This document shows, piece after piece, positions 61,740 through 64,000 of a stretch of DNA of 64,000 nucleotides. The notes under the pieces are model-generated. The model was not told the DNA's origin and ran no database searches. It saw only the letters and a program-made list of their open reading frames with translations. This DNA comes from Sinotaia quadrata. Taxonomy: Eukaryota > Mollusca > Gastropoda > Architaenioglossa > Viviparidae. Both the position numbers and the translations under genes were made by a program. Where the stretch lies: the NCBI GenBank assembly GCA_028829895.1, contig CM054181.1:65463259-65527258 (forward strand), read 5' to 3'. Position 1 is the stretch's first letter. Each line of letters starts with the position of its first letter.

Positions 61740-62090
61740 TTTTCATAAAAATGGCACAGCACTTTAGGTTTAAAATATTTATAATGCTAGTTGTAAATTA
61801 TAGAATCATATCTAATTAATTTTAATATACATTTCATATAACTATTTTGTTTTTAATATTTAGAACTAAAAAAATATTTTTATATTTTAAGTGATCAAAT
61901 TAAACATTCTTGAAATTATCTGGAACCTTAAACATGCAGTATACAATCACTTAATATTCTGTTATCACATTTAAGAAAAGTATTTTTGAATAAAAATATT
62001 TAAACAATTCTAGTCACATATAAAAAAAAAATAACTTGTACATATTTAAGTGGGTATCTTTTATTTTTTCATATCAAAACACATACTACA
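61740..62090. repeat. Copy B of a diverged dispersed repeat
   Basis: Same orientation and block order as 60380-60720, diverged; no terminal repeats or coding sequence visible. Confidence 0.6.
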
Positions 62091-62094
62091 TCAT

Positions 62095-62372
62095 GATCAA
62101 TTGACATTGATCATGATGAGTATGGACAGGTAATATACAAAACTAGCAAAATATCAGTATACAGACACTAGAACATTGATCATAATGAGTATAGACAGGT
62201 AATATACAAAACTAGCAAAATATCAGTATACAGACACTAGAACATTGATCATAATGAGTATAGACAGGTAATATACAAAACTAGCAAAATATCAGTATAC
62301 AGACACTAGAACATTGATCGTGATGAGTATGGACATGTAATATACAAAATTAGCAAATATCGGTGTATAGAC
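62095..62372. repeat. 69-bp minisatellite, four copies
   Basis: Units contain gagtatagacaggtaatata and aactagcaaaatatcagtat, spaced 69-70 bp. Confidence 0.94.
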
Positions 62373-62512
62373 ACTAACTGGAGAAAATGCTGATGTAACT
62401 GAAACTGGTTTATTCTGAACATAGATGAATTTTGGCAACACTAATGTAGAGTTAGAGTTAGCTCTCAGAGTAACGATTGTTTCATAAATAATACTAATTA
62501 AAACCTCTTCAA

Positions 62513-62612
62513 CAGAGTTAACTTTATAGCCTTCAATACACAGATTAACAATAACTACAATGTAGAGCTAACTCTATAGCCCTCAATGCACAGCTTAAAA
62601 ATAACTACAATG
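62513..62612. repeat. Two-copy duplication of about 52 bp
   Basis: Copies share taactctatagccctcaat and aataactacaatgta. Confidence 0.8.
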
Positions 62613-63214
62613 TAAAGAAGTGGGCTAGATCGCTTCGGGTTTTCAAATTCAGACAAGTATTGCAATTGCAATGTACATATAATTTAAGTAATTTTTTCCA
62701 AATCTTTCGTAAATATAGAATTCTTAAGTAGACTGAGTAAAATTTTCTCTAACATAAGGCTGTCGCTTTACACGCTAACTTTTCATTATAATTATTACCT
62801 GAAGTGATAGGCCTGAGGATCTTTTCCCTTCTTGTTTGTTTGTATTGTAAATTTAATTCTCATAAAATTGGATATAAATATACCGAAAACGGTCGATGCC
62901 AAACGCAGTTACCATAGACACTACAATGCTTCGGTCTAATCAATATGGCGGACGTTTTGGCGACAGAGAATTTGCCCTTGTGTCCTCTCTCTCAATAGAG
63001 CTCAGTGGTTGTCTCTCTCCGTACGCCTGTACCCATAACTATCTACAATATATGCAGTATACACACCCGGTACTATGGTACCCTATCATTGTTGTTTTGA
63101 AGAACTTGGGAGATGCAAAAGGACTTTTAAACTACTTACATGGGAACATTAGATTTTTGTATCATTTTTCATGGACACACTTTTTCCTGGCTAGCCCGAA
63201 CAGCCTGTCTTCAC
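62613..63214. other. No gene recognised
   Basis: A 112-codon plus-strand frame (62896-63234) starts in caatatggcggacg-containing sequence and ends in the next array. No domain recognised; CpGs are again frequent. Confidence 0.35.
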
Positions 63215-64000
63215 TTTATTTATTTCGACTATAGTGACAAACAGCCTACCCACACCTTTATTTCGACTATAGTGACAAACTGCCTACCCAGACTTTATTT
63301 CGATTGTAGTGACAAACAGCCTACCCACACTTTATTTCGACTATAGTGACAAACAGCCTACCCACACTTTATTTCGATTGTAGTGACAAACAGCCTACCC
63401 ACACTTTATTTCGATTGTAGTGATAAACAGCTTACCCACACTTTATTTCGATTGTAGTGACAAACAGCCTACCCACACTTTATTTCGATTGTAGTGACAA
63501 ACAGCCTACTCATATCTTTAATTCGATTATAGTGACAAACAGCTTACCCACACTATACTTAGAGTGTAGTGCCAAACAGTCTACCCAGACTTTACTTCGA
63601 TTATAGTGAAAAACAGCCTGCCCACACTATACTTAGGTTGTAGTACAGTCTACACACACCATAATTAGATTGTAGTGACCGAATACCTACACTATACTTA
63701 AATCGTAGTACAAACAGTCTATCTATCTAGCCCTTAGTCTTGCCGACCGTTGGGGCACCACTGATGACCTGACAACCAGCTTCTTCCATTCCATTCTGTT
63801 CTCTGCTAATCTTACTGTATCGCTCAGCTTCAGTCCTGTCCACTCTGAAATGTTATCCTCCCATCTTTTTCTCTGTCTTCCTCTCCTTCGCCTTCCTTAC
63901 ACAAACAGTCTACCCACACTATACTTAGATTGTGGCGACAAAGTCTACCCACACTGTACTTAGATCGTAGTACACACAATATACTTAGATTGTAGTGACA
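63215..64000. repeat. 37-bp minisatellite, interrupted by a LINE insertion and cut by the window end
   Basis: About eighteen units contain tttcgattgtagtgacaaac and agcctacccacact; homogeneous to about 63480, then diverged. Interrupted at 63722-63900. Confidence 0.94.
63722..63900 (-). mobile_element. 5'-truncated LINE insertion (RTE-like 3' end) inside a minisatellite
   Basis: The minus strand reads GRQRKRWEDNISEWTGL, then ENRMEWKKLVVRSSVVPQ and RSARLRAR with a stop at 63723-63725. This is the common C-terminus of invertebrate endonuclease/reverse-transcriptase LINE proteins. The element ends in a short tagata-type tail and starts abruptly, so only about 180 bases were inserted. The 12-mer acaaacagtcta flanks it at 63710-63721 and 63901-63912, a good target-site duplication. 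The reading is unbroken, suggesting a young insertion. Confidence 0.85.

Overview
This window is metazoan nuclear DNA, most likely from a mollusc or another lophotrochozoan. It is AT-rich, with a few short exons set in very long introns, and it carries more than thirty separate minisatellite and microsatellite arrays. It also holds remnants of non-LTR retrotransposons and tRNA-derived short elements. The phylum is an inference from this texture and from the type of LINE C-termini present. No prokaryotic gene, CRISPR array, rRNA or intact tRNA was seen.

The one gene I recognise with confidence is CBFB on the plus strand. It encodes core-binding factor beta, the non-DNA-binding partner of RUNX transcription factors. 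Three consecutive coding exons are visible: 29969-30088, 49620-49736 and 54157-54276, the last possibly running on to a stop at 54333. All have clean splice sites, all junctions are phase 0, and the junctions match those I know for vertebrate CBFB exons 3, 4 and 5. Exons 1 and 2, about the first 55 residues of the human protein, were not found, so the promoter probably lies upstream of the window and positions 1-29968 are probably mostly intron 2.

Layout: 1-29.7 kb is repeat-riddled, probably intronic sequence with minisatellites of 24 to about 70 bp, a tRNA-derived SINE at 24.16 kb and a LINE remnant at 27.36-27.92 kb. A 29-bp array sits directly against the exon 3 acceptor. Intron 3 (30.1-49.6 kb) has the same texture, with three sense-strand (GT)n tracts, a CRE-like array at 33.9 kb, a CpG-rich patch at 35.1 kb and a palindromic array at 45.8 kb. 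From about 48.4 to 56.3 kb the texture changes sharply: minisatellites vanish and CpG becomes very rare. This block contains exons 4 and 5 and a cluster of three RUNX motifs in intron 4. From 56.3 kb the repeat-rich texture returns, broken by a second CpG-poor block at about 59.8-62.6 kb. The window ends in a 37-bp array interrupted by a short LINE insertion with a 12-bp target duplication.

The observations most worth checking are the paired-change palindromes in the 45.8 kb satellite, the acceptor-like repeats beside exon 3, the RUNX-motif cluster inside the gene for RUNX's partner, and the CpG-poor domains. I found no convincing evidence of a wholly new multi-gene system.
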